From Albibacterium profundi (GTDB lineage: Bacteria > Bacteroidota > Bacteroidia > Sphingobacteriales > Sphingobacteriaceae), in contig NZ_JBBVGT010000001.1 of NCBI RefSeq assembly GCF_042159835.1, forward strand, positions 1 through 64,000: a DNA stretch of 64,000 nt, written 5' to 3'. Position 1 is the first letter of the stretch; each line of letters begins with the position of its first letter. The notes below the pieces were generated by a model. It had not been told where the DNA came from, made no database searches, and saw only the letters and a program-made list of their open reading frames with translations. Both the position numbers and the translations under genes were made by a program. Shown piece after piece: positions 1 to 7,241 of the stretch.

Positions 1-61
1 GCGTCTGCCTGCGAATGTCCTTGACAAATGATTCCGTACTCTTTTTCTTCGGTGTTCCCAT
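1..61 (-). CDS. IS3-family transposase OrfA, N-terminal 20 codons only
   Basis: The reading frame starts with ATG at 61 and gives MGTPKKKSTESFVKDIRRQT before it leaves the window. A short basic start followed by a 'FVKDIRRQTR'-type helix is typical of the HTH protein OrfA of IS3 elements in Bacteroidota, which binds the element ends. Only the first 20 residues are visible, so the family call rests on a short match and the gene could be intact or broken outside the window. A second, decayed IS3 OrfB remnant is present at 53421-53600. Confidence 0.5.
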   Translation of the reverse strand, partial: MGTPKKKSTESFVKDIRRQT

Positions 62-140
62 AATTAAATCTAATCTTTTTTGATGAAAACACTCCTTAAG
101 ATTCTAAATTATCATGTCCGCTTTTTGCTGACGATTTACA
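1..140 (-). mobile_element. End of an IS3-family insertion sequence, cut by window edge
   Basis: A transposase start codon lies at 59-61 on the minus strand, and about 80 bases upstream of it the sequence TGTAAATCGTCAGCAAAAAG (minus strand, ending at about 140) has the TG start and general look of an IS3-type terminal inverted repeat. The other end lies outside the window, so neither the second repeat nor a target duplication can be checked. The exact boundary at 140 is an inference. Confidence 0.5.
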
Positions 141-226
141 ATATATGAATACCTGTTTTAAAACGTTTAACTGTTAACCACAGATATTCTATATTTGTTT
201 AAACATCACTAGCGCTACGAGCAAAT

Positions 227-718
227 TCAATAAGCCAATTTCCACAAGCCTCTACCCTTTCGCTGCGCTTCTTTCTGTAGTACTAGAAGCTCATCCACAT
301 GCATCACATTAGGTTGATAGGTAACAACCTGCGCATACCCGTTGCGAATCATTTCGCCATTCACATAAGTACCATCCTCCAAATACACATGCGCAAGAAC
401 CCTTTTGTATTGATCATAACGCTGAACATCATATTCCAATCGTACCGATCGGTCGCTTATCAGCTCCGTCAGATAGGCGGTCGCCTCCTCGGCGTATTCA
501 CCCTTTTCCTTATGTCTTGTCGCACGCAATTCCGGAGCATCAATACACAGTAGCCGAATCTTCATACCTTTCTTACTACCATCATCCACCCAAAAGGTAT
601 CACCATCCACTACCCGACTAACCGGATAACTTTCTAATTGTGACACATCAACTTGTTGCCCGCTCTGATAGCTGATACAGCCATTTAGAAACAAAAGGAA
701 AAAAACCAACACTCTCAT
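227..718 (-). CDS. Thermonuclease-family lipoprotein (SNase fold)
   Basis: A 163-residue staphylococcal-nuclease-type enzyme expected to cut DNA/RNA at the cell envelope. The N-terminus is a lipoprotein signal with LNGC (Cys14). The metal and catalytic pattern of the family is complete: VVDGDT (Asp38, Asp40, Thr41), Arg55 in the IRLLCIDAPE block with Asp60 and Glu63, and Arg106 in QYKRVLAH, matching Asp19/Asp21/Arg35/Asp40/Glu43/Arg87 of the prototype. A TAAAGGTA stretch at 726-733 reads TACCTTTA on the coding strand, close to the Bacteroidota -7 element, just upstream of the start. It is monocistronic and lies between the IS end and the riboswitch. Confidence 0.88.
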   Translation of the reverse strand: MRVLVFFLLFLNGCISYQSGQQVDVSQLESYPVSRVVDGDTFWVDDGSKKGMKIRLLCIDAPELRATRHKEKGEYAEEATAYLTELISDRSVRLEYDVQRYDQYKRVLAHVYLEDGTYVNGEMIRNGYAQVVTYQPNVMHVDELLVLQKEAQRKGRGLWKLAY

Positions 719-793
719 TTACGCGTAAAGGTAAGAATTAACATTTTTTTCAACTTTATAAAACTTTTTTATTTAGCGGTTGTAAATACTAAT

Positions 794-877
794 ACATGCA
801 AGGGGTGCTCAATTAAGTTTGAGCTGAGAATATACCCTCAGCACCTGAACTGGTTAATACTAGCGTAGGAAGCATGT
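794..877 (+). promoter_or_regulatory. TPP (thiamine pyrophosphate) riboswitch
   Basis: The sequence contains the hallmark THI-box blocks in order: GGGGTGCTC (802-810), GCTGAGA (823-829), ATACCC, CACCTGAACTGGTTAATAC and TAGCGTAGGAAGCAT. The closing helix P1 forms between ACATGC (794-799) and GCATGT (872-877). This is a strong match to the thi-box consensus. A strong intrinsic terminator follows 24 bases later, suggesting control by premature termination. The first gene downstream (1019) is not a recognised thiamine gene. Confidence 0.93.
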
Positions 878-900
878 TTTTCGTAATATTTATATATTAC

Positions 901-937
901 AGCTCCATTTTCATTGATGAGAATGGAGCTTTTTTTT
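901..937 (+). terminator. Intrinsic terminator of the TPP riboswitch leader
   Basis: AGCTCCATTTTCAT pairs with ATGAGAATGGAGCT (up to 14 base pairs with one G-U), followed by eight T residues at 930-937. A smaller hairpin GTAATAT/ATATTAC sits between the riboswitch and this terminator (883-900) and could take part in switching. Confidence 0.85.
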
Positions 938-1018
938 AACCGATCTTTCTTGCAACAAAAACCCCATACCTTTTGTTGTCCCTAATAATTGACTATAGTT
1001 AATCTTAACACAATAATT

Positions 1019-1525
1019 ATGAGCGAAGAAAATCTTTATAACCAAGTAGCGATCGACAAATTAAAAGGACTGGTGGACGAAATAGAAATCGGTATGCTCG
1101 CCACTTATCCCGCAAACAGTAAATACATCCATTCGGTACCCATGAGCCATCAAGAAGTAGATGAGCAAGGCAACATCTGGTTTTTGTTCTCTTCGGAAAG
1201 TGAGACCTTCCAACATATAGAGCACGACTCCAATACCAGTTTACTTTATTCCGATGCCGATAATTACAGTTTTCTCAGTATCAACGGCACTGCCGAAATT
1301 AACAAAGACCGGACACGAATAGAAAAGTATTGGAACAAAATGGTGGAAGGATGGTTCGATCGAGGCATAGACGATCCCCGCGTACGTGTATTGAAAATCA
1401 TTCCTAATGAAGCCCATTACTGGGAGACTAAGTCGAACAAACTCGTAACACTCTTTAAAGTGGCGTCCCGTGCAATCACCGGAAAAGATATCGACACAGG
1501 AGAACAAGGTGATCTGAATTTATAA
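1019..1525 (+). CDS. Pyridoxamine 5'-phosphate oxidase-like general stress protein
   Basis: A 168-residue single-domain protein of the split-barrel, flavin-binding type (general stress protein 26 family). Visible family features are the N-terminal helix followed by EIGMLATYP, the strand block PMSHQEVDEQGNIWF, and SFLSINGTAEI. The start at 1019 (MSEENLYNQ) is preferred over an in-frame upstream codon at 989, because the domain begins directly after it and the extra ten residues are not domain-like. The gene lies behind the TPP riboswitch and terminator. Whether read-through from the leader drives it is unknown. It converges with the cytochrome gene at 1691. The biochemical substrate is not established for this family. 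Confidence 0.8.
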   Translation: MSEENLYNQVAIDKLKGLVDEIEIGMLATYPANSKYIHSVPMSHQEVDEQGNIWFLFSSESETFQHIEHDSNTSLLYSDADNYSFLSINGTAEINKDRTRIEKYWNKMVEGWFDRGIDDPRVRVLKIIPNEAHYWETKSNKLVTLFKVASRAITGKDIDTGEQGDLNL

Positions 1526-1594
1526 AAAAAATAGCTATATTTACTTGTTAGCGCTTTGAATAATGCCTAAACCGTTCAAAGCCTAGGAGTATTC

Positions 1595-1650
1595 AGCTCC
1601 GAACCTGAGCAGAAAAATCCCACGTGACATTATGTTTTGTGGGATTTTCT
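1595..1650. terminator. Bidirectional terminator with conserved AGCTCCGAACCTGA box
   Basis: A hairpin AGAAAAATCCCAC / GTGGGATTTTCT (1611-1650) lies between the convergent genes ending at 1525 and 1691 and has A/T runs on both sides. The 16 bases just before it (1595-1610, AGCTCCGAACCTGAGC) recur almost unchanged before a similar hairpin at 27241-27296, so the repeated unit is more than a bare terminator. Confidence 0.65.
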
Positions 1651-1690
1651 CATTTCTACAATATAATCAATAGACTGTTGTAATCACAAG

Positions 1691-2716
1691 TTAGCGACCC
1701 ACAAATTCAGGGTCGCTCAGCGTATTGATAAAAGCAATCAAGTCATACTTTTCTTGCTCGCTAAGAGGTATCCGGTTACCGTTTTCTTTTAAAATAGGGT
1801 CAAGGTTGTCTGCTTCCAGAACACCATTATCAAAATAATCCAATACCGATTTCAATGTGGAAAATTGACCGAAGCTTCCATAAGGTGCAGTAAATTCTGC
1901 GTTCCGCAACGAAGGGACACGAAAGCTCATCAGGTCAGCCGGATTACCGGTGACCCTTGCGCGTCCAGCTTCTTCAGAACTCGGATTCAACGGAAAACCG
2001 ACATTCCGAAAACTCTGATCGGTGAACAGCATGCCCCCGTGGCATCCCTCGCATTTTTCTTGAAAAACCAGATAACCGCGTGCTTCCGTTTCCGTAAATG
2101 TTTCCCCTTCGCGCCGCTTCACCCGATCGTACTTACTATTAGCGGATACCAACGTATATTCGTACTGGGCAAGGCTCTTGTAGATCCGTTCGGGAGTAAT
2201 TTCTTCGTCGCCAAATGCCTTTTCGAACAGATCCTTGTATGCACTTACCGTGTTGAGTTTGTCAATAACTTCGACAATCGAAGAATTCATCTCTTCATGC
2301 GTGATAATGGGAACTAGAGGCTGCTTTTCCAATTGGAGTGTATTCCCATCCCAATTGTAATGCTTCATAAAAGCCACATTCTGGATGGGCGGCGTATTGC
2401 GTAGTCCCACTCGCTCATGAATCCCAAGCGCCTGAACCTTCCCATCCGTGAACGCCCTGGCTTGCTGATGGCAGCTGGCACATGAAATCGTATTATTCGC
2501 ACTCAACATCACCTCTTGAAAGAGCTTTTCCCCTAGCTCCACACCATATTTTGTAGGTTTGTTCTGGTCGAATGCACTGTTCAATTCCGGAAAACCCGCA
2601 GGCATGTCGACCGGAATTTCGGGATTATCGAAAGACTTTGGCACATCCAGTTTATCCTCGTTGCAAGAAAGCAACAGGAGATAGACGACCGATAAAACGC
2701 CAAAGACTTTTCTCAT
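1691..2716 (-). CDS. Di-heme cytochrome c peroxidase / MauG-MbnH family lipoprotein
   Basis: A 341-residue periplasmic di-heme enzyme. A lipoprotein signal ends at LLLLSC (Cys18). Two c-type heme sites are present: CASCH (Cys79, Cys82, His83) and CEGCH (Cys222, Cys225, His226), as expected for the bacterial cytochrome c peroxidase/MauG superfamily. Its place 17 bases downstream of an MbnP-family gene makes the MbnH subgroup the best reading. In the characterised methanotroph pair, MbnH oxidises a tryptophan of MbnP to kynurenine, which creates a copper site. A plain peroxide-detoxifying role cannot be excluded from sequence alone. It is the last gene of the metal operon. Confidence 0.85.
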   Translation of the reverse strand: MRKVFGVLSVVYLLLLSCNEDKLDVPKSFDNPEIPVDMPAGFPELNSAFDQNKPTKYGVELGEKLFQEVMLSANNTISCASCHQQARAFTDGKVQALGIHERVGLRNTPPIQNVAFMKHYNWDGNTLQLEKQPLVPIITHEEMNSSIVEVIDKLNTVSAYKDLFEKAFGDEEITPERIYKSLAQYEYTLVSANSKYDRVKRREGETFTETEARGYLVFQEKCEGCHGGMLFTDQSFRNVGFPLNPSSEEAGRARVTGNPADLMSFRVPSLRNAEFTAPYGSFGQFSTLKSVLDYFDNGVLEADNLDPILKENGNRIPLSEQEKYDLIAFINTLSDPEFVGR

Positions 2717-2733
2717 TTTACCAGCGATTAATT

Positions 2734-3600
2734 TTAGTTCTCTACATTTTCAACAGAGAACATCCCTGTAACATCGTTCGTCCCGTTGCCGCCCAGGTTA
2801 TCCAAAAACTTCACCATCTGAACAGCTGTGTGAATATTCGGCGTGGCATTATCATCAGCACCGTTTCCCGAATTCAGGGTAATTGTATTGACCTTTCCAC
2901 TCAATAACTTATCAAAATCAGCTTTAATCGTAATCTGTGGCGCGTGGTCACCTACCGTTGCTATCGTCGGCAAATCCAATACGATATCCCGATAAGCATC
3001 AACCCCTTGCGTATAGGCACCCTCTTCCCCTTCAATCGTACTGCCAACGTGAATGGACATCTCTTTCATATCTGTATCGTAAAAACCTTCCAACTTGACA
3101 AAACGATACCCCGTTCCCCATTCCCACATCATTTCTGTATCATTGGCACCGGCCTCCGCATAGAAGTTCGGGAAGCGTACTTCGTCCAAGGTATTGAGCT
3201 CTTGCTTAACGCCTAAGCCAAACTTAATCTGCTTGTAATCACCCGCCGGTATATTGTTCAATACATAATCCAAAGTTTGTGGTTTAGCTTGGTTAACAAC
3301 GGTTGCCCCCAGATCAAGGTCGTTGATGTTATAGGGGATCTCATCGCCGCTGGCTTTAACCAGACGAATATTGCTGATAACATATTTCAGTTCAGAAAAC
3401 CGGTGTACCTGTCCTTCAGCCGAGGTATTTTCCGTTGCGTCCGTAGAACTCGCATCCCCCAGAACAATCGTCGTATTTTTAAAGGTATTGTTGAAGTGTA
3501 AGACAATGTCGTTTGCCACTGGCGAATCTTCGCTCTTACTGCAAGACATCCACGTTGTTATCAAGATCAATGCTGTAAGGTATTTTGTTAAAGTTTTCAT
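2734..3600 (-). CDS. MbnP-family copper-binding lipoprotein
   Basis: A 288-residue lipoprotein (signal MKTLTK...TTWMSC, Cys20) with the MbnP layout: an N-terminal beta strand LHFNNTF (34-40), the RFSELKYVISNIRL block (67-80) with the following IPYNINDLDLG, and the MMWEWGTGYRFVKLEGF segment (157-173). That last motif, with Trp159 and Trp161, is the family hallmark and holds the likely position of the tryptophan that becomes kynurenine in characterised MbnP. The partner oxidase gene follows directly, and a copper-type TonB receptor precedes it by 41 bases. It probably handles copper at the outer membrane or in the periplasm. Confidence 0.85.
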   Translation of the reverse strand: MKTLTKYLTALILITTWMSCSKSEDSPVANDIVLHFNNTFKNTTIVLGDASSTDATENTSAEGQVHRFSELKYVISNIRLVKASGDEIPYNINDLDLGATVVNQAKPQTLDYVLNNIPAGDYKQIKFGLGVKQELNTLDEVRFPNFYAEAGANDTEMMWEWGTGYRFVKLEGFYDTDMKEMSIHVGSTIEGEEGAYTQGVDAYRDIVLDLPTIATVGDHAPQITIKADFDKLLSGKVNTITLNSGNGADDNATPNIHTAVQMVKFLDNLGGNGTNDVTGMFSVENVEN

Positions 3601-3641
3601 TGTTATGGTTTTTTATTTTGTTGTTAATTTATCGTGTTATG

Positions 3642-5648
3642 TTAGAAGTTAAATTTCAATGAGGTGAAAATATTCCGCCCCATTCTCGGGATGTTACCCC
3701 AGTCCGCATACGTACTGTAATATTCATTTGTCACGTTTTCTGCACCCACCTGAAAGACCGTACTGATGTTTCTGATATGAAAGCTGTAGTCGGCCGACAC
3801 ATTCCAGATAAAGTAAGCCGGAGTCCGGTCTTCACCATATTCCGGGCTGTAGTTCTCCTGCGTGAAATCCCCGTTTACCGAAGTTCGCAAACCAAAATTT
3901 TTATGCATCCAATGCAAGCCGGTTTGATAGCTTAGTGGACGGATAAAAGGCAAATTTCCACCTTTATCGTCTGTAGCCCACGCATAGGTCACCGTCCCCT
4001 TCCAATGCAGATGCTCAATGATATCATAATTCGCATTCAGCGAAGCATTGAAAAGTTTTGCGTGATCTAAGGAGGTGTAGCCTTTTACTCCGACCGACTG
4101 GTAGTTCATCGGACTGCCCAAGCTCAGTATCTTACCGACTATGTAATCTTGTATATGGAAATAATTCACATTGACTTCAAAGTCCATGCCCTGCCTTTTA
4201 AAGCCTGCACTCGCGTTCAATTCATAAGACACCTCATTCGGCAGATCTGGATTACCTATGTAATCGTAACGGTCAAAGCTGTTGTAGATATAATATCCGT
4301 AGCCCTCCGAAACAGAAGGTGCCCGATGCCCATAACCGGCTCCGACCGAAAAGTCGAAATCGTTCACGTTGTAATCATAGTTCGCATGCAAACCCGGCAG
4401 TACCCTGTTTTTCTCCTGAGGTGCTCCCGGATGGAATATCCAATTGAATTCCACATATTTTGAATGATTATAATTCAAGCCGAGCGAACCGCCAAAATTC
4501 AATTGGCTCCTATCTGAAATTTCCCAGGAATTGTTCATCGAAACTCCTGCGAAACGCGTTGTCACCCAAGGCCAGCTATAAGCAAACATTGTCCGCTCGC
4601 TCCGGTCCTGCGGGTACATCCGCATTTCGGCAATCGAGATGTTCTCGTAGGCATTCAGTTGGATTTCAGACGTATAATCGTCTTTCTTTAAATTTACTTT
4701 CGAAACCAAACCATAGGTCGTGCTCCAACCCGGCATATCCATATGCACTAGGTTTTCAGGTCTCGTTGTATCATCCATATAATGTTCAATCGCATTGAAA
4801 TACAATTTTGTATCCCAGACCCGTATCAGCCCATCTTCAAACAAGCGTTTGTAGGCAGCAGACGTAATAATCGCACGCGATAACCAAAGATCCATCGGCA
4901 ATGCAGGATAGCCCACATCGTTCGCTTGATCATAAATCGCATCGATACGAACCGAAGAAAGCGCATTGGGCTTGTAGGCCAAACCAACAGACGAGTTCAA
5001 TTTCTTATACTGTGAATGGTTTACGACATCGTTATTCCCGTCGAGGTAGTTGCTCGCCTTCCGATAAGAAACACTGGCATCTGCAACCAATCTTTCATCC
5101 GAATAAGACACATTCCCCATATTTAGAAACTGATTATTATTGCTTTCAAAACCCGTCTGATAAGAGCCTCTCCATCCCCCCATCCCGAAGGGCGTATTCT
5201 TTCTCTTCAGGTCGATACTACCAGCAACCGTTGCCCCATGCAAACTCCCTTCCTGACCCGACTTAATATCGATGGCCGACAGGTTATTACTCTCCACATA
5301 AGATGTGACCGGATCCATTTTATCGGTACAGGCACCGAAAATATGCATACCGTCGATGGTGATTGTCGACCGCTCCGAACTCATGTTATTAAGCAAGGGT
5401 TCCCATGCATAGGCACCCCGTTTGATAAAACTGATGCCTTCGGCCGATGCCAGAAACTCATCCACAGAAACAGCCATCTTCAGTTCGGTTTCAATTTTCT
5501 TCTTCGCCATCGCCGTAATGTTCACCTCGTTCAAAACCTTGGCCGTATCTCCGGCATGCTCTGCACTGTCCACCTCCTTCGGAATCACTTGTGCATTCGC
5601 AACCGTTGCCAGCAAAAGGACTAAAAATGCTATACTTAATTGTTTCAT
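3642..5648 (-). CDS. TonB-dependent receptor, OprC/NosA-like copper type
   Basis: A 668-residue outer-membrane receptor with a signal peptide (about residues 1-19, ending VANA-Q), a plug domain (about 40-150) and a beta barrel ending in an aromatic residue (TSLKFNF). The plug has ITIDGMHIFGACTDKMDP, giving a CxxxM pair (Cys107, Met111), and the barrel has AIEHYMDD, giving an HxM pair (His289, Met291). This CxxxM...HxM combination is the copper site described for Pseudomonas OprC, and the flanking residues also resemble that family. The upstream lipoprotein gene ends three bases before the start, so the two are probably translated together. The specific copper substrate is inferred. Confidence 0.85.
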   Translation of the reverse strand: MKQLSIAFLVLLLATVANAQVIPKEVDSAEHAGDTAKVLNEVNITAMAKKKIETELKMAVSVDEFLASAEGISFIKRGAYAWEPLLNNMSSERSTITIDGMHIFGACTDKMDPVTSYVESNNLSAIDIKSGQEGSLHGATVAGSIDLKRKNTPFGMGGWRGSYQTGFESNNNQFLNMGNVSYSDERLVADASVSYRKASNYLDGNNDVVNHSQYKKLNSSVGLAYKPNALSSVRIDAIYDQANDVGYPALPMDLWLSRAIITSAAYKRLFEDGLIRVWDTKLYFNAIEHYMDDTTRPENLVHMDMPGWSTTYGLVSKVNLKKDDYTSEIQLNAYENISIAEMRMYPQDRSERTMFAYSWPWVTTRFAGVSMNNSWEISDRSQLNFGGSLGLNYNHSKYVEFNWIFHPGAPQEKNRVLPGLHANYDYNVNDFDFSVGAGYGHRAPSVSEGYGYYIYNSFDRYDYIGNPDLPNEVSYELNASAGFKRQGMDFEVNVNYFHIQDYIVGKILSLGSPMNYQSVGVKGYTSLDHAKLFNASLNANYDIIEHLHWKGTVTYAWATDDKGGNLPFIRPLSYQTGLHWMHKNFGLRTSVNGDFTQENYSPEYGEDRTPAYFIWNVSADYSFHIRNISTVFQVGAENVTNEYYSTYADWGNIPRMGRNIFTSLKFNF

Positions 5649-5651
5649 TGT

Positions 5652-6578
5652 CTAAAATAAAATATCAATGTGTAGTTCACTTTTCACACCTTCCACACCC
5701 GGCGTAAAATCGGCCGGCACTTTCGTACCCTTCAATATCCTGCCCTTGTCGTTCATCATAATCAAGTTCAATGTCCAGTTACCGGTCATTGTATAATTGA
5801 CCACGCCATGGTACAGTCCGTCATCTTGTTGCGTCAGATCCTTATTATTTGGGGAAGAATGATTACCCATTGACGGTTCTGGCATTCGCGGATCCAAAGC
5901 CAGCGTATAATCATTTACAATACTGTATGAAAACTGACTTGGATCGGGGAATTTACCTGACGGCGAAGCACTCGGCTTATTGTATTTATACACGCCCGCA
6001 ATCAAATCATTTTCTGCCACTTCCGGCTTCTGGGGAGCTATTAGGGCAATAAAGTACTGTTCACCGTCATTTCCCTCGAAAGCTGTCATGCTGAGATTCT
6101 TATTAACCTGCTCCTCGACCGGTACTTCAATCTCTGCACTGAGATTCTGGCTGCCGATTTGAATATCCAGATAAAGTACCCAACTTGAATGATCCGTACT
6201 TTGGTTTGTGAACACCGAGTAGCCCGAAAAGTAATTACTGTCCGGTTGGTACACCATCTCATAGCGATGAGGGCAAGAAGTTGGTTCATTTTCCGCACTA
6301 ATCATAATCGGTAAAAAGGTCACAGAAGACACATCCACCGTCTCACCACTACTTGTGTCGGTGATCCTCAGACGAATTTCGTTGTATCCCTTGTAGAACA
6401 CTCCGTTCCGCGCTTCTATACTGATCTGATAGGCACCAATTTCCGCCTTTGCCGCTTCCTTAAAGCCCAAATGTTCGCTGACAGAGTCGTCAAGCTCTGC
6501 TTCATAATCTGTTTTATCTTTCGTACAGGCCGTGCCAATCAAGCACAATCCGACAAGAAAAAATAATGCTCTTTTCAT
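5652..6578 (-). CDS. His/Met-rich lipoprotein of the copper locus (YtkA-like C-terminal domain)
   Basis: About 308 residues from the chosen start MKRALFFL (6578). An in-frame ATG at 6620 would add 14 residues ahead of a clear lipoprotein signal (LIGTAC), so it is rejected. The middle part is beta-rich. The C-terminal third carries DPRMPEPSMGNHSSPNN followed by a GNWTLNLIM strand block, which resembles the MPxMGxHxxP metal-site region of YtkA/FixH-like domains and could coordinate copper through Met and His. A CPHRYEM segment adds Cys/His/Met. It is translationally linked to the receptor gene. The exact family is uncertain, and the copper role is inferred from the motif and neighbours. Confidence 0.65.
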   Translation of the reverse strand: MKRALFFLVGLCLIGTACTKDKTDYEAELDDSVSEHLGFKEAAKAEIGAYQISIEARNGVFYKGYNEIRLRITDTSSGETVDVSSVTFLPIMISAENEPTSCPHRYEMVYQPDSNYFSGYSVFTNQSTDHSSWVLYLDIQIGSQNLSAEIEVPVEEQVNKNLSMTAFEGNDGEQYFIALIAPQKPEVAENDLIAGVYKYNKPSASPSGKFPDPSQFSYSIVNDYTLALDPRMPEPSMGNHSSPNNKDLTQQDDGLYHGVVNYTMTGNWTLNLIMMNDKGRILKGTKVPADFTPGVEGVKSELHIDILF

Positions 6579-6693
6579 TCGAATACTTGTTTGTAGTTCG
6601 GTGACATCCTGTAAAAACAATCCCTTTTCAGACGGTTTTTTCTACAGAAGTCCCCCTAATCTTAAATATGGTATGTGTAGAGTTAGCCTCAGA

Positions 6694-7095
6694 TTAGGCT
6701 AAAGGCGGATGGAATATCGGAGAGTGATATTCGTATGTGTAATTATCCAGATACGCTAAAAATTGATTCTGACCCGATTCACCGCTAGGTAGCTGCGTTT
6801 CCAAGACAAGATATTCCTTATGCACATAAAGCGCACTATAATCATATACAACGTAGTTCTTTTGTGTCTCCCGTTTTTCCTGTTCCTTGATCTTCTTCAT
6901 CAGCACGCACTGTCCATCACAATGCAATTCAGGCTTGTCCTTGTTTATACATTTGGCGATATAATCCGGGAGATTGATCTGATAATCCATGACCATGATG
7001 TTCCGGTAGAACGACTGTGTCGTTAAAGCAGCTAGAAGCACATATGTCCAGAAAAGTCTCAAAGTATATTTCTTATCATTAGCAACTTGCACCAA
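6694..7095 (-). CDS. Small membrane-anchored Cys-motif protein leading the copper operon
   Basis: A protein of up to 133 residues with one N-terminal hydrophobic segment (LFWTYVLLAALTT), a conserved-looking CINKDKPELHCDGQC block with three cysteines, a basic helix and a Pro/His-rich end (HSPIFHPPLA). Short proteins with a C-x-N-K-D-K-P-E-x-x-C-x-G-x-C block occur beside metal genes in Bacteroidota, but no function is known to me. A perfect -7 element TACCTTTG is at 7093-7100 on this strand and overlaps the TTG at the listed start. Translation may therefore begin at the TTG around 7062 (residue 12). It heads the row of minus-strand genes down to 1691. Confidence 0.6.
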   Translation of the reverse strand: MVQVANDKKYTLRLFWTYVLLAALTTQSFYRNIMVMDYQINLPDYIAKCINKDKPELHCDGQCVLMKKIKEQEKRETQKNYVVYDYSALYVHKEYLVLETQLPSGESGQNQFLAYLDNYTYEYHSPIFHPPLA

Positions 7096-7100
7096 AGGTA
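7093..7100 (-). promoter_or_regulatory. Bacteroidota-type -7 promoter element (TACCTTTG)
   Basis: An exact match to the TAnnTTTG element on the minus strand in front of the metal operon. No good -33 TTTG was seen at the usual distance, so this is a partial promoter match. Confidence 0.45.
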
Positions 7101-7241
7101 CAAAAAGTATAATCCTATGGAATGACCTCTGTCATTTCTTTAGACAATTTTTCGCACTATTTACTGGAAAGAGGTATATATAGAAAACAATGCAGCGGCA
7201 GAGACCTGTATCGATCGATAACAGATCTCAGCCGACCACAT

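Noticed and set aside
1540..1610. A tRNA-like or tmRNA-like fold suggested by CTTTGAA...TTCAAAG and CCGAACC
   Set aside because: No cloverleaf with a proper acceptor stem, anticodon or CCA-side pairing could be drawn; only short hairpins form.
1691..2716. Ordinary cytochrome c peroxidase for hydrogen peroxide removal as the main reading
   Set aside because: The adjoining MbnP gene and copper-type receptor make the MbnH-like role more likely, though the peroxidase role is not excluded.
4901..5266. Plus-strand open frame of 121 codons inside the TonB receptor gene
   Set aside because: It is the antisense shadow of the receptor coding sequence and has no domain pattern or start context.
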